NCBI RefSeq assembly: GCF_030169785.1
Contig: NZ_CP125854.1
Coordinates: 372,001-436,000 of the forward strand
From: Bdellovibrio sp. 22V
Lineage (GTDB): Bacteria; Bdellovibrionota; Bdellovibrionia; Bdellovibrionales; Bdellovibrionaceae
DNA: 64,000 nt
Reading direction: 5' to 3'
The translations under genes were made by a program, and so were the position numbers. Under the pieces are notes generated by a model, which worked only from the letters and a program-made list of their open reading frames with translations, was not told where the DNA came from and did not search any database. Shown piece by piece: positions 41,790 through 51,958 of the stretch. Position 1 is the stretch's first letter. Each line of letters opens with the position of its first letter.

Positions 41790-44294
41790 TTAGTGGTGGT
41801 GGATGGCTTGGCCTGTGTATTGGGCTTTGATACCGAATTCGCGTTCTTTTTGAACTTTGAAAAGTTCTTTTGGCGATTTGATATCCAAAGCGTTGATCAA
41901 TACCTGGTCCACATGGTCCACCAAGATCACCTTAAGATCTTTCATCACTTCCTTAGGGATGTCCTTAAGATCTTTTTCATTCTCTTTAGGACAGATGATG
42001 ATCTTAATGCCACCGCGGTGAGCGGCAAGGATCTTCTCTTTCAAACCACCGATCGCCATCACACGACCGCGAAGTGAAATCTCACCCGTCATTGCCACAG
42101 TTCTCTTCACTGCCACCTTCATGATTGCCGAAACAATCGAAGTCGTCAGAGCGATACCTGCTGAAGGACCGTCTTTAGGGACAGCACCCTCTGGCAAATG
42201 GATGTGCACGTCGATGTTAGAGAAGTACTCTTTATCCAGACCGAACAAAGGACCTCTTGAACGTACGTAGCTCATCGCTGCGGAACAAGACTCTTTCATC
42301 ACGTCGCCAAGTTGACCAGTGACTGTGAACTTACCTTTACCTGGCACCACACTCACTTCGACAGCAAGGAGATCTCCTCCCACTTCTGTCCAAGCCATAC
42401 CGTTCGTCAAACCGATTTCGTTTTCCGTCTCGATCACGCCGAACTTGTACTTGTGCGGACCCAACAACTCGACAAGTTTCTGAGGAGTCACAATGTAACC
42501 CTGAGTCTTGTTGTTTGTTGTTGTCGTAGCCTTCGCTGTCTTAGAACCTTTTTTCGCTGCCGCAGACTTCTTCTCCGTCTTGCCTTCAGCTTTGAAGTTC
42601 TCAACAGTTTCACCCATGACGATCTCTTTAGCGACCTTACGGCACACATTGGCCATTTGTCTTTCCAAGTTACGAACGCCGGCTTCTTTCGTGTAGTAAC
42701 GAATGATGTCGCGGATCGTTTCGTCTTTGATCGTCACTTTATAATCTTTCAATCCATGGTTTTCCAATTGCTTCGGAACCAAGTAGTTCTTCGCAATGTG
42801 GAATTTCTCCTGTTCAATGTAACCTTCAAGATTGATGATCTCCATACGATCCAACAATGGACGTGGAATCGTATGCAATGAGTTCGCTGTCGCGATAAAC
42901 ATCACTTTTGAAAGGTCATACTCAAGCTCCAAGTAGTGATCTTGGAAGTTGTTGTTTTGTTCAGGATCCAACACCTCAAGCATCGCTGCTGCTGGGTCAC
43001 CACGGAAATCGTTGGCCATCTTGTCGATCTCATCGAGAAGAACAAGCGGATTTCCTTTGTCGACTTTACGAAGCGCTTGCAAGATTTTACCCGGCATCGC
43101 ACCTACGTAAGTTTTTCTGTGACCGCGGATCTCTGCTTCGTCACGCACGCCACCCAAAGAGATACGCGCAAACGGACGGTTCAAAGATTCAGCGATAGAT
43201 CTTGCAAGAGATGTCTTACCGACCCCTGGAGGACCCGCCAAGCAAAGGATAGGACCCTTCATGTCTTTCGAAATCGAAAGAACGGCAAGGTATTCAAGGA
43301 TACGGTCTTTAACTTTCTCAAGACCCCAGTGATCGTCATCGAGGATGCGCTGAGCGTTCTTAAGATCGTGCTTCTCTTCATTGTAATCGTACCAAGGAAG
43401 TGAAAGAACCCAGTCGATGTAGTTACGAACGACTGTTGCTTCCGCAGACATTGGTGACATCATTTTGAGCTTTTTAATCTCTTTCATCACCTTGTCTTTA
43501 GCTTCTTGGGACATTTTCTTAGCTTTAGTTTTTGCTTCTAGATCCTGAAGCTCTGCTTGGTAATCATCTTTTTCACCAAGTTCCTTCTGGATCGCCTGCA
43601 TTTGCTCATTGAGGTAGTACTCTTTTTGCGAGCGCTCCATCTGTTTCTTCACGCGCGTGCGGATCTTCTTCTCGACCTCGAGAATTTCGATTTCACCCGT
43701 CATCAAGTTAAGCAAGTGCTCCAAACGTTTGGAAGCATCAATGATTTCCAAAACAGTTTGCTTGTCTTCAAGTTTCAAATTGAGTTGTGCAACAATAATA
43801 TCCGCAAGTTCCCCCGGAGCCTCGATCGTAGAAACACGCATCAAGATCTCTGGCGGGATACGTTTATTAAGTTTCACGTAAGTTTCGAACGTCGATTTCA
43901 CCGAGCGGACCAAAGCTTGCGCTTCAACCACGTTTGTTCCTTCTTCATCCAGCGCCTCACACGCGACCATGAAGAAGTTCTCGTTGTTTACGAAATTCTT
44001 AATCTTTACACGACGTTTACCTTCAACCAGAACTTTCACAGTTCCGTCTGGCAAACGAAGAAGTTGGATGATTGTTCCGACCGTACCGATGGAGAAGATA
44101 TCCTTAGGTTCGGGATTGTTCGTCTTAGCGTCTTTTTGTGCCGCCAACACGATATCTGTTTGTTTGCTCATCGCTTCTTCAAGAGCATTGATACTCTTTT
44201 CACGACCTACAAACAAAGGCATCATCATATGTGGAAAAATGATGAGGTCTCTTAGGGGCAAAAGTGGTAGTTGTTGTACTTTTCCCTCGCTCAT
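41790..44294 (-). CDS. lon: ATP-dependent protease Lon
   Basis: An 834-residue AAA+ serine protease. Seen: the LON substrate-binding domain opening [20 protein letters not shown], Walker [14 protein letters not shown] at about residue 351, Walker B region [12 protein letters not shown], and the protease domain with catalytic Ser near 711 ([13 protein letters not shown]) and Lys near 752 ([12 protein letters not shown]). A Lys/Ala/Thr-rich low-complexity insert ([20 protein letters not shown]) lies just before the protease domain, at about residues 575-595. GGAGAGG precedes the ATG. Lon also degrades tmRNA-tagged proteins. Confidence 0.97.
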   Translation of the reverse strand: MSEGKVQQLPLLPLRDLIIFPHMMMPLFVGREKSINALEEAMSKQTDIVLAAQKDAKTNNPEPKDIFSIGTVGTIIQLLRLPDGTVKVLVEGKRRVKIKNFVNNENFFMVACEALDEEGTNVVEAQALVRSVKSTFETYVKLNKRIPPEILMRVSTIEAPGELADIIVAQLNLKLEDKQTVLEIIDASKRLEHLLNLMTGEIEILEVEKKIRTRVKKQMERSQKEYYLNEQMQAIQKELGEKDDYQAELQDLEAKTKAKKMSQEAKDKVMKEIKKLKMMSPMSAEATVVRNYIDWVLSLPWYDYNEEKHDLKNAQRILDDDHWGLEKVKDRILEYLAVLSISKDMKGPILCLAGPPGVGKTSLARSIAESLNRPFARISLGGVRDEAEIRGHRKTYVGAMPGKILQALRKVDKGNPLVLLDEIDKMANDFRGDPAAAMLEVLDPEQNNNFQDHYLELEYDLSKVMFIATANSLHTIPRPLLDRMEIINLEGYIEQEKFHIAKNYLVPKQLENHGLKDYKVTIKDETIRDIIRYYTKEAGVRNLERQMANVCRKVAKEIVMGETVENFKAEGKTEKKSAAAKKGSKTAKATTTTNNKTQGYIVTPQKLVELLGPHKYKFGVIETENEIGLTNGMAWTEVGGDLLAVEVSVVPGKGKFTVTGQLGDVMKESCSAAMSYVRSRGPLFGLDKEYFSNIDVHIHLPEGAVPKDGPSAGIALTTSIVSAIMKVAVKRTVAMTGEISLRGRVMAIGGLKEKILAAHRGGIKIIICPKENEKDLKDIPKEVMKDLKVILVDHVDQVLINALDIKSPKELFKVQKEREFGIKAQYTGQAIHHH

Positions 44295-44615
44295 ATCCTC
44301 TCCCTCCCTGTGGGTTGCTGAGCCAATCAGCGTCGTACTAGCTCAGACTTGCTCTTAGCTCTGACTACTGAAGGTATTCGCGGGGTTAATAATCCTTTAC
44401 TAACGAATGCAAATACCTACTTTCAGTCTAACTATGTGAACGATTACTGGGAAGTAAATATATTCGGAAAAAAAAGAGTTCTGGCCCTTCACATTTTCGA
44501 GGAGTGCTGCAAAATCGGGCAATATAAATGGACCTAATGTTAACCGAAAAGTATTCTTATTTGTGTCGAGTTTTGAGAATCTTTCCTAATTGTAATCAGG
44601 GCACGGTAGATTTTC
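44295..44615. other. Non-coding region between lon and the kinase gene
   Basis: Divergent intergenic space that must hold both promoters. I found no clear heat-shock or sigma-70 motif and no RNA gene. Confidence 0.4.
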
Positions 44616-46178
44616 ATGCCATTTTTGTCCAATTTGTTCGATAAGTGCATGGTGACACCTAGAGATTCCAGACGCTGGTTCCGCAGAAATTCTCTTTCCC
44701 TGAAGCTCCTTATTGCGACTTGGGCCGTGAGTTCTTTTGCGACGCTCATTTTAACGGCCTTTCAGCTCCTGATGGACTATCAGCGAGATTTCGATAAGTT
44801 ACAGAATAACTTCGTCATCATTAAGAATTCTTACCTGGATTCCATGGCCGAGCATCTTTGGTCCTATGACACCCGTCTTTTGGAAATTCAACTCGATGGC
44901 TTAAGCCGTTTGCAGGGTGTAAGCTACCTACGTCTAGTGGCAGATAACAAAGCTATTTACGAATCGGGAAAATCGGACCCTTCCGAAGAAAGCCACAAAC
45001 GATTTGATATTTATCACAAGAACACGAACGAAATTCTTGGAACTTTGGATGTCGAGCTTGACGTTAAAAGCCTGCGCACCAAGTACGTCCAAGAAGCCGT
45101 GTGGATTTTCATTCGCCAGGGTGCCAAAACTCTGGTGGTGGTGTTCTGTTTGTATTTTATCTTCAATCAAATTCTTGTTGTGCACATACAAGATATCGCC
45201 GGCTATTTGAAAACGGTGGGCGTGCGTGACAATACGAATTTAAAATTGCGTCGCAAGGTTCATAAAGGCGAAGACGAACTGGATGTCCTGGTCGATTCCA
45301 TCAATCTTTTCCGCAGCGAGCTTCTCGAAGCCAATAAAAAACTGGAAAGTCTTAACCAGGCTCTCGAAGAGAAAGTCGCAGACCGCACTCGCCAGCTCAC
45401 GACGAAAAACGAAAGTCTGGAAAAAGCCATGCTGCAGATCAAACGCATGCAGGCTACTCTGGTGGCGCAAGAACGCCTGGCCTCCCTGGGAAGTTTGACC
45501 GCTTCTGTTGCGCACGAGATTCGCAATCCGCTGAACTTCGTCCTCAACTTCAGTGAGCTTCTGACGGATTCCGAAAACCTGGACGAGGTTAAAGAGATCA
45601 GCCGCGTGATCTTGAAGCACAGTCAGCGCATTGATCAGATCGTGCGTTCAATGCAGATCCTGTCAGGATACGATAACGACATTCTTGAAGCTGCGGACAT
45701 CAATGAAATCGTCAAGCGCGCTTATCAAGAGACTATTTCGACCCGGGCCTTGGGTTCAAGCTATGTGCCTCCTAAAGTCACGTATCGTCTGAGTGACTCG
45801 GTCAAAGCTCCGATTTACGCGACCTCACTTTTGCGGGCCTTGTCCAACATCATAGACAACGCCATCCACGCGCTGGAAAAGAAAGTGGTCACTAACAAAA
45901 ATTTCGAACCAGAGCTTATTATTTCCACGGCCGTTCGTGGTGATACCGTGGAAATTTCTATTCGTGATAATGGCGTCGGAATTCCTGCAATTCTTGGGGA
46001 AAAAATATTTGATCCATTTTTAACAACAAAAGCCGCTGGAGAAGGGGCTGGTTTGGGTCTCACTGTTGCTTTTAATATTGCTCAGAAACACGGGGGCACA
46101 TTAAAGTATACCAGTGAATTTGGCCAATGGACGGAGTTCGTCATGGCTCTTCCACTTGTACACGAGAGACCGACATAG
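44616..46178 (+). CDS. Membrane sensor histidine kinase
   Basis: A 520-residue sensor kinase. TM1 lies near residues 27-50 (LIATWAVSSFATLILTAFQL), a periplasmic sensor of about 110 residues follows (YLDSMAEHLWSYDTRLLEIQ), then TM2 near 165-185, a HAMP-like linker and a coiled coil (LESLNQALEEKVADRTRQLT). The HisKA phospho-acceptor is His300 in SVAHEIRNPLNFVLNF. The ATP domain has the N box NIIDNAIHALEKK, G1 IRDNGVGIP, F box and G2 GAGLGLTVAFNIA. It ends directly against the response-regulator gene, forming a two-component pair. The signal is unknown. Confidence 0.94.
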   Translation: MPFLSNLFDKCMVTPRDSRRWFRRNSLSLKLLIATWAVSSFATLILTAFQLLMDYQRDFDKLQNNFVIIKNSYLDSMAEHLWSYDTRLLEIQLDGLSRLQGVSYLRLVADNKAIYESGKSDPSEESHKRFDIYHKNTNEILGTLDVELDVKSLRTKYVQEAVWIFIRQGAKTLVVVFCLYFIFNQILVVHIQDIAGYLKTVGVRDNTNLKLRRKVHKGEDELDVLVDSINLFRSELLEANKKLESLNQALEEKVADRTRQLTTKNESLEKAMLQIKRMQATLVAQERLASLGSLTASVAHEIRNPLNFVLNFSELLTDSENLDEVKEISRVILKHSQRIDQIVRSMQILSGYDNDILEAADINEIVKRAYQETISTRALGSSYVPPKVTYRLSDSVKAPIYATSLLRALSNIIDNAIHALEKKVVTNKNFEPELIISTAVRGDTVEISIRDNGVGIPAILGEKIFDPFLTTKAAGEGAGLGLTVAFNIAQKHGGTLKYTSEFGQWTEFVMALPLVHERPT

Positions 46179-46568
46179 ATGATTCATATAGTGATCGTAG
46201 ATGATGAAGCCGACACGCATCTTCTCTACAAACTGAAATTCAAAAAACTTTTCGCCAATCTTGGTGATCTCAATCTCGTGTCTTTCCTGAACGCGCCGGA
46301 TTGCCTGCAGTATTTGAATCGCGCCGACATTCCAAAAGTAGACTTGATTCTTTCCGACATCAACATGCCGGAAATGGATGGCTTTGAGCTTTTACAAAAG
46401 GTGCACGAAAAAAATTCGCAGATTCCATTCTATATGGTCAGCGCTTACGAATCGCCAGAGTTCCGTCTTAAAGCGGAAAACTTAGGCGCCACTCGCTTTC
46501 TCAGCAAACCTGTCGATTTCCATCTTCTGGGTGATATGCTGAGAACAGATCTTTCCCTTCAGACGTAG
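46179..46568 (+). CDS. Single-domain response regulator
   Basis: A 129-residue receiver domain without an output domain. Acidic pocket D8/D9, phospho-acceptor D60 (ILSDINMPEMDG), S88 and K110 (SKPVD) are all in place. It begins immediately after the kinase stop (TAGATG), so it is co-translated with the kinase. CheY-like stand-alone receivers act by protein contact, for example in motility or in a phosphorelay. A terminator follows. Confidence 0.95.
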   Translation: MIHIVIVDDEADTHLLYKLKFKKLFANLGDLNLVSFLNAPDCLQYLNRADIPKVDLILSDINMPEMDGFELLQKVHEKNSQIPFYMVSAYESPEFRLKAENLGATRFLSKPVDFHLLGDMLRTDLSLQT

Positions 46569-46614
46569 ACAAAAGCGACTCGAAATTTCTTTCAAAATCA
46601 TTCGCAGAAATAAA

Positions 46615-46640
46615 AAAACCCAAGATGGCTCTTGGGTTTT
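46615..46640. terminator. Bidirectional terminator
   Basis: AAAACCCAAGA - TGGC - TCTTGGGTTTT, 11-bp perfect stem with A and T runs. It separates the two-component pair from the convergent clpX gene. Confidence 0.9.
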
Positions 46641-46665
46641 TCTATTTTCAATTGTTTGGTTTTTA

Positions 46666-47958
46666 CTAAGCGGAAGATTTCTTTTTTGCTTCTTCTTCAG
46701 CTTGGATTTCCTCTTCCGTCTTGTAGACAAGCATCGGCTGAGTTCCCTCGTTGATCACGTTTTCGTCGATCACAACTTCCTTCACATTTGTTTTGGAAGG
46801 AATATCGTACATCACGTCCAACATCGCTGTTTCAAGAACACCGCGCAGACCGCGGGCGCCTGTTTTACGTTTCAAAGCCATTTGCGCGACCGCACGAAGA
46901 GCTTTGTCCGTGAACTTCAACTCAACACCTTCATAGCTGAATAGCTTTTGGTATTGCTTTACGATCGCATTCTTCGGACGAACCAGGATATCCAGCAAAG
47001 CCTCCTCATCAAGAGGAGCCAACACTGCAATCGCCGGCAAACGACCGATGAACTCTGGGATCAAACCGAACTTAGACAAGTCATCAGGCTCTACCTTCGC
47101 AAGAAGATTCGATGCCTTTTCCACTTCCTCAGAAGTGCGGATGTCGGCAGCGATACCCATTGTCTTGTTTGAAGTTCTGTTATCGATGATCTTATCAAGA
47201 CCTACGAAAGCACCACCCACGATGAACAAAATATTTGTCGTGTCCACTTGGATGAACTCTTGTTGAGGATGTTTACGACCGCCCTTAGGAGGCAAGTTCG
47301 CCACAGTTCCCTCGAGGATTTTCAAAAGCGCTTGCTGAACACCCTCACCGCTCACGTCACGCGTGATGGATGGGTTTTCAGATTTACGGGAAATCTTATC
47401 GATCTCGTCCACGTAGATAACGCCACGTTGAGCTTTTTCGACGTCGTAGTCCGCAGCTTGAAGAAGATTCAAAACTACGTTTTCAACGTCTTCGCCCACG
47501 TAACCGGCTTCTGTCAATGTCGTTGCATCCGCCATCGCGAATGGAACGTTCAGTACTTTAGCGATTGTTTGCGCAAGAAGAGTTTTACCGGAACCTGTTG
47601 GACCGATAAGCAAGATGTTGGATTTTTGCATCTCAACGTCTGCCGTCTTCTTACCGTTGGAAAGAGCATTCACACGCTTGTAGTGATTGTGAACCGCAAC
47701 TGCCAACGTTTTCTTCGCTTGCAACTGCCCGATCACATAATCATCAAGATAAGTTTTAATGTCGGAAGGTTTTGGAACTTTGAACGTTCCCTTCACCGCC
47801 GTCTCGCGCTCTTTTTCCTCGTCGATGATATCGTTACAAAGATCGATACACTCATCACAAATATAAACGCCAGGTCCCGCAATCAGCTTTTTAACTTCTT
47901 TTTGGCCTTTACCGCAGAAGCTGCATCTCAATGCGCCATTAGTATCTTTCGTGGTCAT
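46666..47958 (-). CDS. clpX: ClpX, ATPase of the ClpXP protease
   Basis: A 430-residue AAA+ unfoldase that feeds substrates, including tmRNA-tagged proteins, to ClpP. Seen: the N-terminal zinc finger C12-x2-C15 and C34-x2-C37 (CSFCGKGQ and ICDECIDLC), Walker [14 protein letters not shown], the pore region GYVGEDVE, Walker [21 protein letters not shown], and the IGF-like loop region. It lies 8 bases after clpP on the same strand, the usual clpP-clpX operon. Confidence 0.98.
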   Translation of the reverse strand: MTTKDTNGALRCSFCGKGQKEVKKLIAGPGVYICDECIDLCNDIIDEEKERETAVKGTFKVPKPSDIKTYLDDYVIGQLQAKKTLAVAVHNHYKRVNALSNGKKTADVEMQKSNILLIGPTGSGKTLLAQTIAKVLNVPFAMADATTLTEAGYVGEDVENVVLNLLQAADYDVEKAQRGVIYVDEIDKISRKSENPSITRDVSGEGVQQALLKILEGTVANLPPKGGRKHPQQEFIQVDTTNILFIVGGAFVGLDKIIDNRTSNKTMGIAADIRTSEEVEKASNLLAKVEPDDLSKFGLIPEFIGRLPAIAVLAPLDEEALLDILVRPKNAIVKQYQKLFSYEGVELKFTDKALRAVAQMALKRKTGARGLRGVLETAMLDVMYDIPSKTNVKEVVIDENVINEGTQPMLVYKTEEEIQAEEEAKKKSSA

Positions 47959-47965
47959 CTGAATC

Positions 47966-48571
47966 TTATCCTTTTTTAGCTTTACGAGATTCTACAACGT
48001 GGTCAATCAAGCCAAACTCTTTTGCTTGGTAAGGGTCCATAAAATAATCCCTTTCCATATGCTCTCTCAAGATATCATAGCTTTTGCCCGTGTGCGTTTC
48101 ATAAATGCGAGTGAGCTTCTCTTTAGTCTTGATCAACTCTTTCGCATGAATTTCGATATCAGTGACTTGACCCGACAATCCGCCTCCAGACAGAAGAGGC
48201 TGGTGGATCATGATACGTGTGTTCGGAAGGCTGTAACGCATTCCTTTTGTTCCAGCAGTCAACAGGAGCGAACCCATACTAGCCGCCATACCCATACAGT
48301 ATGTCGCCACATCGCATTTTACGAATTGCATAATATCGTAGATAGCTAGACCCGCAGAAACACTTCCACCAGGAGAGTTGATGTACAAGTGGATCGGCTT
48401 CTCTGGATTATCCACTTCGAGGAAAAGGAATTGGGCAATAATTGCATTGGCAATTTCGTCCGTCACTTGGGTCCCGAGGATCACGATACGGTCTTTTAAT
48501 AAGCGGGAGTAAATATCGTAAGATCTTTCGCCCTTGGATGTCTGCTCTATGACGTATGGAATGAGTGCCAC
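47966..48571 (-). CDS. clpP: ClpP protease subunit
   Basis: A 201-residue serine peptidase that forms the ClpXP barrel. Catalytic Ser98 ([11 protein letters not shown]) and His123 ([12 protein letters not shown]) are present, with the third residue (Asp) near 172 ([18 protein letters not shown]). The start is a GTG with AGGAGA nine bases upstream. The trigger factor gene, which often precedes clpP in other bacteria, is here 10 kb away at 58007. Confidence 0.98.
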   Translation of the reverse strand: MALIPYVIEQTSKGERSYDIYSRLLKDRIVILGTQVTDEIANAIIAQFLFLEVDNPEKPIHLYINSPGGSVSAGLAIYDIMQFVKCDVATYCMGMAASMGSLLLTAGTKGMRYSLPNTRIMIHQPLLSGGGLSGQVTDIEIHAKELIKTKEKLTRIYETHTGKSYDILREHMERDYFMDPYQAKEFGLIDHVVESRKAKKG

Positions 48572-48723
48572 TCTGCTGTCTCCTGTGGTTGTGATTGAGG
48601 TGTCATACTGTGCTACCTATCGGAATACTTACGCAGGACTTTATCAAAAAGCCTTTGACCCCTAAATCTGCTGTGCTACATCTAGTAACGCTGAAGAAAA
48701 CCAAATCATTTTAAGGGGTTCAT

Positions 48724-50223
48724 ATGGCTTTCAACTTGTTAAATAAAGACATCGACACATTGACCAGCCCGGCTTTGGTCGTGTTTTCTAAATCCTCCGC
48801 ACAGAAAGATAAGCTCGCAAAAGTGACTCATTCTGAGCTCAACAAAAGACTTGCAGAGTCTCTGGAAGAAAAATCAATCACAGGTAAGCACCAAGAGGCT
48901 GTGACTTTCCGTGAATTGAACCACAAAGGTTTCCGCCATGTGATCGTGGTTGGTCTTGGCAAAGAAAACGACATCACTCATGAATCTGTTCGCCAATCTG
49001 TGGCTGCGGCTTTCGAAGCGATTAAAGCTTTGGGCGTTAAAGAAGCTGCTTTGCACTTCGACGGCATCGTGACTGGCAAGAAAGACGCTGCTGATTTCGC
49101 AAAAGCAACGGCAGAAGGCTTGATCCTGACTTCATACGTTTTCAACGAATTGATGTCTGCGAAAAAAGAAGAAAAAGAAATCGACGTTCACGTAGTGACG
49201 AAGCTTGCAGCTGATAAAGGCGTGAAAGCCGCTTTCGCTGAAGGCGTGATCCTGGGTTCTTGTGTAAACTTCTCTCGTCGTTTGGGTGATATGCCTGGCA
49301 ACTTGATGACTCCTGCGATTCTTGCAGACCACGCTGTGGATGCTGCAAAAGGCACAGGTCTTAAAGTCACTGTTTGGGACAAAGCTCGTATTAAAAAAGA
49401 AAAAATGGGCGGCCTTCTTGGCGTGTCTAACGGCTCTGCACAAGAGCCGCGCTTCATCATCATGGAATACAAAGGCGCTGCGGCTTCGAAAAAGCCGGTC
49501 TGCTTTGTAGGTAAAGGTCTTACTTTCGACTGCGGTGGTATCTCTATTAAGCCATCTGCTGGTATGGAAGAAATGAAATTCGACATGTGCGGTGGCGCGA
49601 ACGTTATCGGAACTCTTCTTGCGATCGCAAAATTGAAGCTTAAAATCAACGCTGTTGGCCTTGTTGCTTCCACAGAAAACCTTGTAGGTCCTGCGGCGAC
49701 AAAACCAGGCGACGTTCACACAGCTCGCAACGGTAAAACATTCGAAGTGAACAACACAGATGCTGAAGGTCGCTTGATCTTGGCGGACGCTCTTTCTTAC
49801 GCGACGGAACTTGAGCCACAAGTGATCATCGACGCTGCGACTTTGACGGGCGCGATGGTTGTTGCTCTTGGCAACACGCACACAGGTTACTTCACTCGTA
49901 ACAACACTTTGAAAAACAAGGTGGAAAAAGCGGCTGTTGAATCTGGTGAGTGGGTATGGAACATGCCACTTGTTGATTTCCACGTAAAAGACATGAAAGG
50001 CACGTTCGCGGATCTTTCTAACATCTCTTCTGGTAAAGGTGCTGGCTCTGCAACAGCAGCGGCATTCCTTGAGCAGTTCGTGGGTGAAGGCATCCCTTGG
50101 GCGCACTTCGATATTGCGGGCACTGGCTGGGCTGTAGGCAACCGTTTGCCTTACTGCACGAAGAAAGGTGCTTCAGGCGTTATGATCCGCACTTTCGTTG
50201 AAATTGCGAAACTTCACGCTTAA
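48724..50223 (+). CDS. pepA: Leucyl aminopeptidase (M17)
   Basis: A 499-residue M17 aminopeptidase that releases N-terminal amino acids using two metal ions; cytoplasmic hexamer. Seen: the catalytic and metal-binding blocks FVGKGLTFDCGGISIKPSAG, EEMKFDMCGGANVIG and the family signature NTDAEGRLILADAL, plus IDAATLTGAMVVALG. The N-terminal 170 residues are the variable domain. AAGGGG precedes the ATG. In a predator it would help recycle prey peptides (inference). A GGTACC palindrome and a terminator follow. Confidence 0.97.
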   Translation: MAFNLLNKDIDTLTSPALVVFSKSSAQKDKLAKVTHSELNKRLAESLEEKSITGKHQEAVTFRELNHKGFRHVIVVGLGKENDITHESVRQSVAAAFEAIKALGVKEAALHFDGIVTGKKDAADFAKATAEGLILTSYVFNELMSAKKEEKEIDVHVVTKLAADKGVKAAFAEGVILGSCVNFSRRLGDMPGNLMTPAILADHAVDAAKGTGLKVTVWDKARIKKEKMGGLLGVSNGSAQEPRFIIMEYKGAAASKKPVCFVGKGLTFDCGGISIKPSAGMEEMKFDMCGGANVIGTLLAIAKLKLKINAVGLVASTENLVGPAATKPGDVHTARNGKTFEVNNTDAEGRLILADALSYATELEPQVIIDAATLTGAMVVALGNTHTGYFTRNNTLKNKVEKAAVESGEWVWNMPLVDFHVKDMKGTFADLSNISSGKGAGSATAAAFLEQFVGEGIPWAHFDIAGTGWAVGNRLPYCTKKGASGVMIRTFVEIAKLHA

Positions 50224-50243
50224 TAAAAAAGGAAGAGCTTTAG

Positions 50244-50268
50244 GAAAAAGGTACCTGGTACCTTTTTC
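50244..50268. repeat. GGTACC palindromic element, long form
   Basis: GAAAAAGGTACC - T - GGTACCTTTTTC, a perfect 25-bp inverted repeat just after pepA; related to 21569-21586. Confidence 0.65.
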
Positions 50269-50274
50269 AACAAA

Positions 50275-50300
50275 AAAACCCCTCTGCTCGGAGGGGTTTT
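50275..50300. terminator. pepA terminator
   Basis: AAAACCCCTC - TGCTCG - GAGGGGTTTT followed by CTCTTTT; 10-bp perfect stem. Confidence 0.88.
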
Positions 50301-50329
50301 CTCTTTTAAGAATCACGGCTTTGCTTAAA

Positions 50330-50962
50330 CTACCAGGTGAAGACCATCGGGTGACCGAGGATTTGGGCGACTTCGTCGCTTTCAACAACGAGTGCTTCTG
50401 ATTCTTTTTCATTCATTAGTTTCACGGATTTCAGCAACCACGTTTTTGGCCACTCTTCAGGAAGATTTGCGAAACGGATTGTGATTGCTGAGCCTTCGTT
50501 AAACTGAAACTCGCCATCGCCAGGGCGCTCGCCCATGATTTTTGCTACCGGAATAAAAAGCGGATTGATCTTTGCCATGTCATTCGAGAATTCACAGCGT
50601 CCTTCCACTTCCATCAAAGGTTTTTCACCCGCAACGGAAACGCCTTCTGCTTCGAAGCTAAAGAAAACTTTTCCGAACTCCTGGCATGCAAGCTTCTTTT
50701 CTCCGCGAGGATCAACGAAAACAAAGTGACCCAAGCTGAAAGCCGCGCCCTTCGCGTTCTTTTTCATTTCCAAACCACCAAGCAGTCTTTGTTTCACAGC
50801 TTCGTGAAGTTTATCCCCTGTAAGGTGAGAGAAATCGAAACTGTTTTTGATAGCTGCAGGATCGCGCGCGATTTGCGAAAAATCTGTTGTAAAATAGATC
50901 GCGGTATAACCAGATACAAAGCCCAGTGTGAACAAGGCGAAAACGCCAAAGAATTTTCTCAT
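50330..50962 (-). CDS. Exported or membrane-anchored protein of unknown function
   Basis: A 210-residue protein with one N-terminal hydrophobic segment (KFFGVFALFTLGFVSGYTAI), either a signal anchor or an uncleaved signal. The rest is soluble: DKLHEAVKQRLLGGLEMKKN, a beta-rich mid part (KVFFSFEAEGVSVAGEKPLM), and the end LKSVKLMNEKESEALVVESD. No family recognised. The ATG at 50962 is preceded by GAGGGA. It stands alone, convergent with pepA. Confidence 0.6.
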   Translation of the reverse strand: MRKFFGVFALFTLGFVSGYTAIYFTTDFSQIARDPAAIKNSFDFSHLTGDKLHEAVKQRLLGGLEMKKNAKGAAFSLGHFVFVDPRGEKKLACQEFGKVFFSFEAEGVSVAGEKPLMEVEGRCEFSNDMAKINPLFIPVAKIMGERPGDGEFQFNEGSAITIRFANLPEEWPKTWLLKSVKLMNEKESEALVVESDEVAQILGHPMVFTW

Positions 50963-51113
50963 GAGTGTTGATCCCTCTTTCATGCAGGATAACATGCGCG
51001 CAGAAGAGGTCCTCATTTTTTGTTTGGCACTGGCCATTCGTCCACTTTTTGTGAACGAATTTAGGTGCCTTAGCGAGGTGTATTTTTTTCTTTTTTCCTT
51101 AAAGTCCCCACAT

Positions 51114-51127
51114 AATTACCGGTAATT
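51114..51127. promoter_or_regulatory. Palindrome upstream of the TIGR02147 gene
   Basis: AATTACCGGTAATT, a perfect 14-bp palindrome about 80 bases before the start at 51209. A half-site GGAATTACCG follows at about 51144. Possibly an operator for the adjacent regulator. Confidence 0.45.
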
Positions 51128-51208
51128 TCCAATATAACCGACCTGGAATTACCGAGGAAAACTAAGCCTTTGACACATTTCCCAGGTTCGCAATAAAACG
51201 CGAGCCCT

Positions 51209-51958
51209 ATGAACAAGACATCAGAATTCCTACTCAATGAGTTTCAAAGACGTCGCTCTCAGAACCCGACTCTTACGAACGCACAGTTCGCCAAGATTCT
51301 GGGCATTCCTTCTAGTCGTCTCAGCGACTACATCAATGGTCGCCGAATCATGACAACGACGATCGGTCGTCAGATCGTAAAAGGGTTAGGCATGACCGAG
51401 AACGATTTTGATCATCTTAAGAATCTGATCGAGTTTGATCGCAAGAAAATCAAAACTCTTATGCCGGAAAGCCAGCTGAAAGAAGACGAGTTCGCAATCA
51501 TCTGCGACTGGTATCACTTCGCGATCTTGGCTTTGGTGCCGATTAAAACTTTCCAGCCAAATCCGCAGTGGATTGCGGAACGCCTCAATATTCCTCTTGA
51601 GGTGGCACATGCCGCGATCGACAGATTGGTGCGTCTGGGACTTTTGGTTTTGGAAGACGGCAAGTTCATCGTCACTCAAAAGCAACTTGAAACGACACAC
51701 AATATTCCTTCTGAATCTTTGCGCCGCTCACACAAACAATCTTTAGTACAAGTTCTAGACAATATGGACCGCGTGCCTTTGGATTTGCGTGATGTGACTT
51801 CCATCACATTCCCCATGAACCGCAAAAAAATTCCTGAAGCAAAACGTCTTATCCGAAACTTCCGCAGAAAAATGGCAACCCTGATGACTCAGGGACCAAA
51901 GACAGACGTTTATAATCTTAACGTTCAACTTTTCCCTGTGACGAAGGTTTCAAAATGA
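51209..51958 (+). CDS. TIGR02147-family putative regulator, short form
   Basis: A 249-residue member of the TIGR02147 family. The N-terminal helix-turn-helix is clearer than in the other copy: TLTNAQFAKILGIPSSRLSD followed by YINGRRIMTTTIGRQIVKGL. Then comes the family core with DEFAIICDWYHFAILALVPI, LNIPLEVAHAAIDRLVRLGL (winged-helix-like) and the end VYNLNVQLFPVTKVSK. Its stop overlaps the start of the next gene by four bases (ATGA), so it is translationally coupled to a secreted protein. Confidence 0.88.
   Translation: MNKTSEFLLNEFQRRRSQNPTLTNAQFAKILGIPSSRLSDYINGRRIMTTTIGRQIVKGLGMTENDFDHLKNLIEFDRKKIKTLMPESQLKEDEFAIICDWYHFAILALVPIKTFQPNPQWIAERLNIPLEVAHAAIDRLVRLGLLVLEDGKFIVTQKQLETTHNIPSESLRRSHKQSLVQVLDNMDRVPLDLRDVTSITFPMNRKKIPEAKRLIRNFRRKMATLMTQGPKTDVYNLNVQLFPVTKVSK

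Noticed and set aside
43557-44255. Long plus-strand frame opposite lon (232 codons)
   Set aside because: Antisense of a well-established gene with strong conserved motifs; no ribosome site.
49132-50106. Long minus-strand frame opposite pepA (324 codons)
   Set aside because: Phe/Cys/His/Arg-rich antisense translation typical of the complement of a codon-biased gene.
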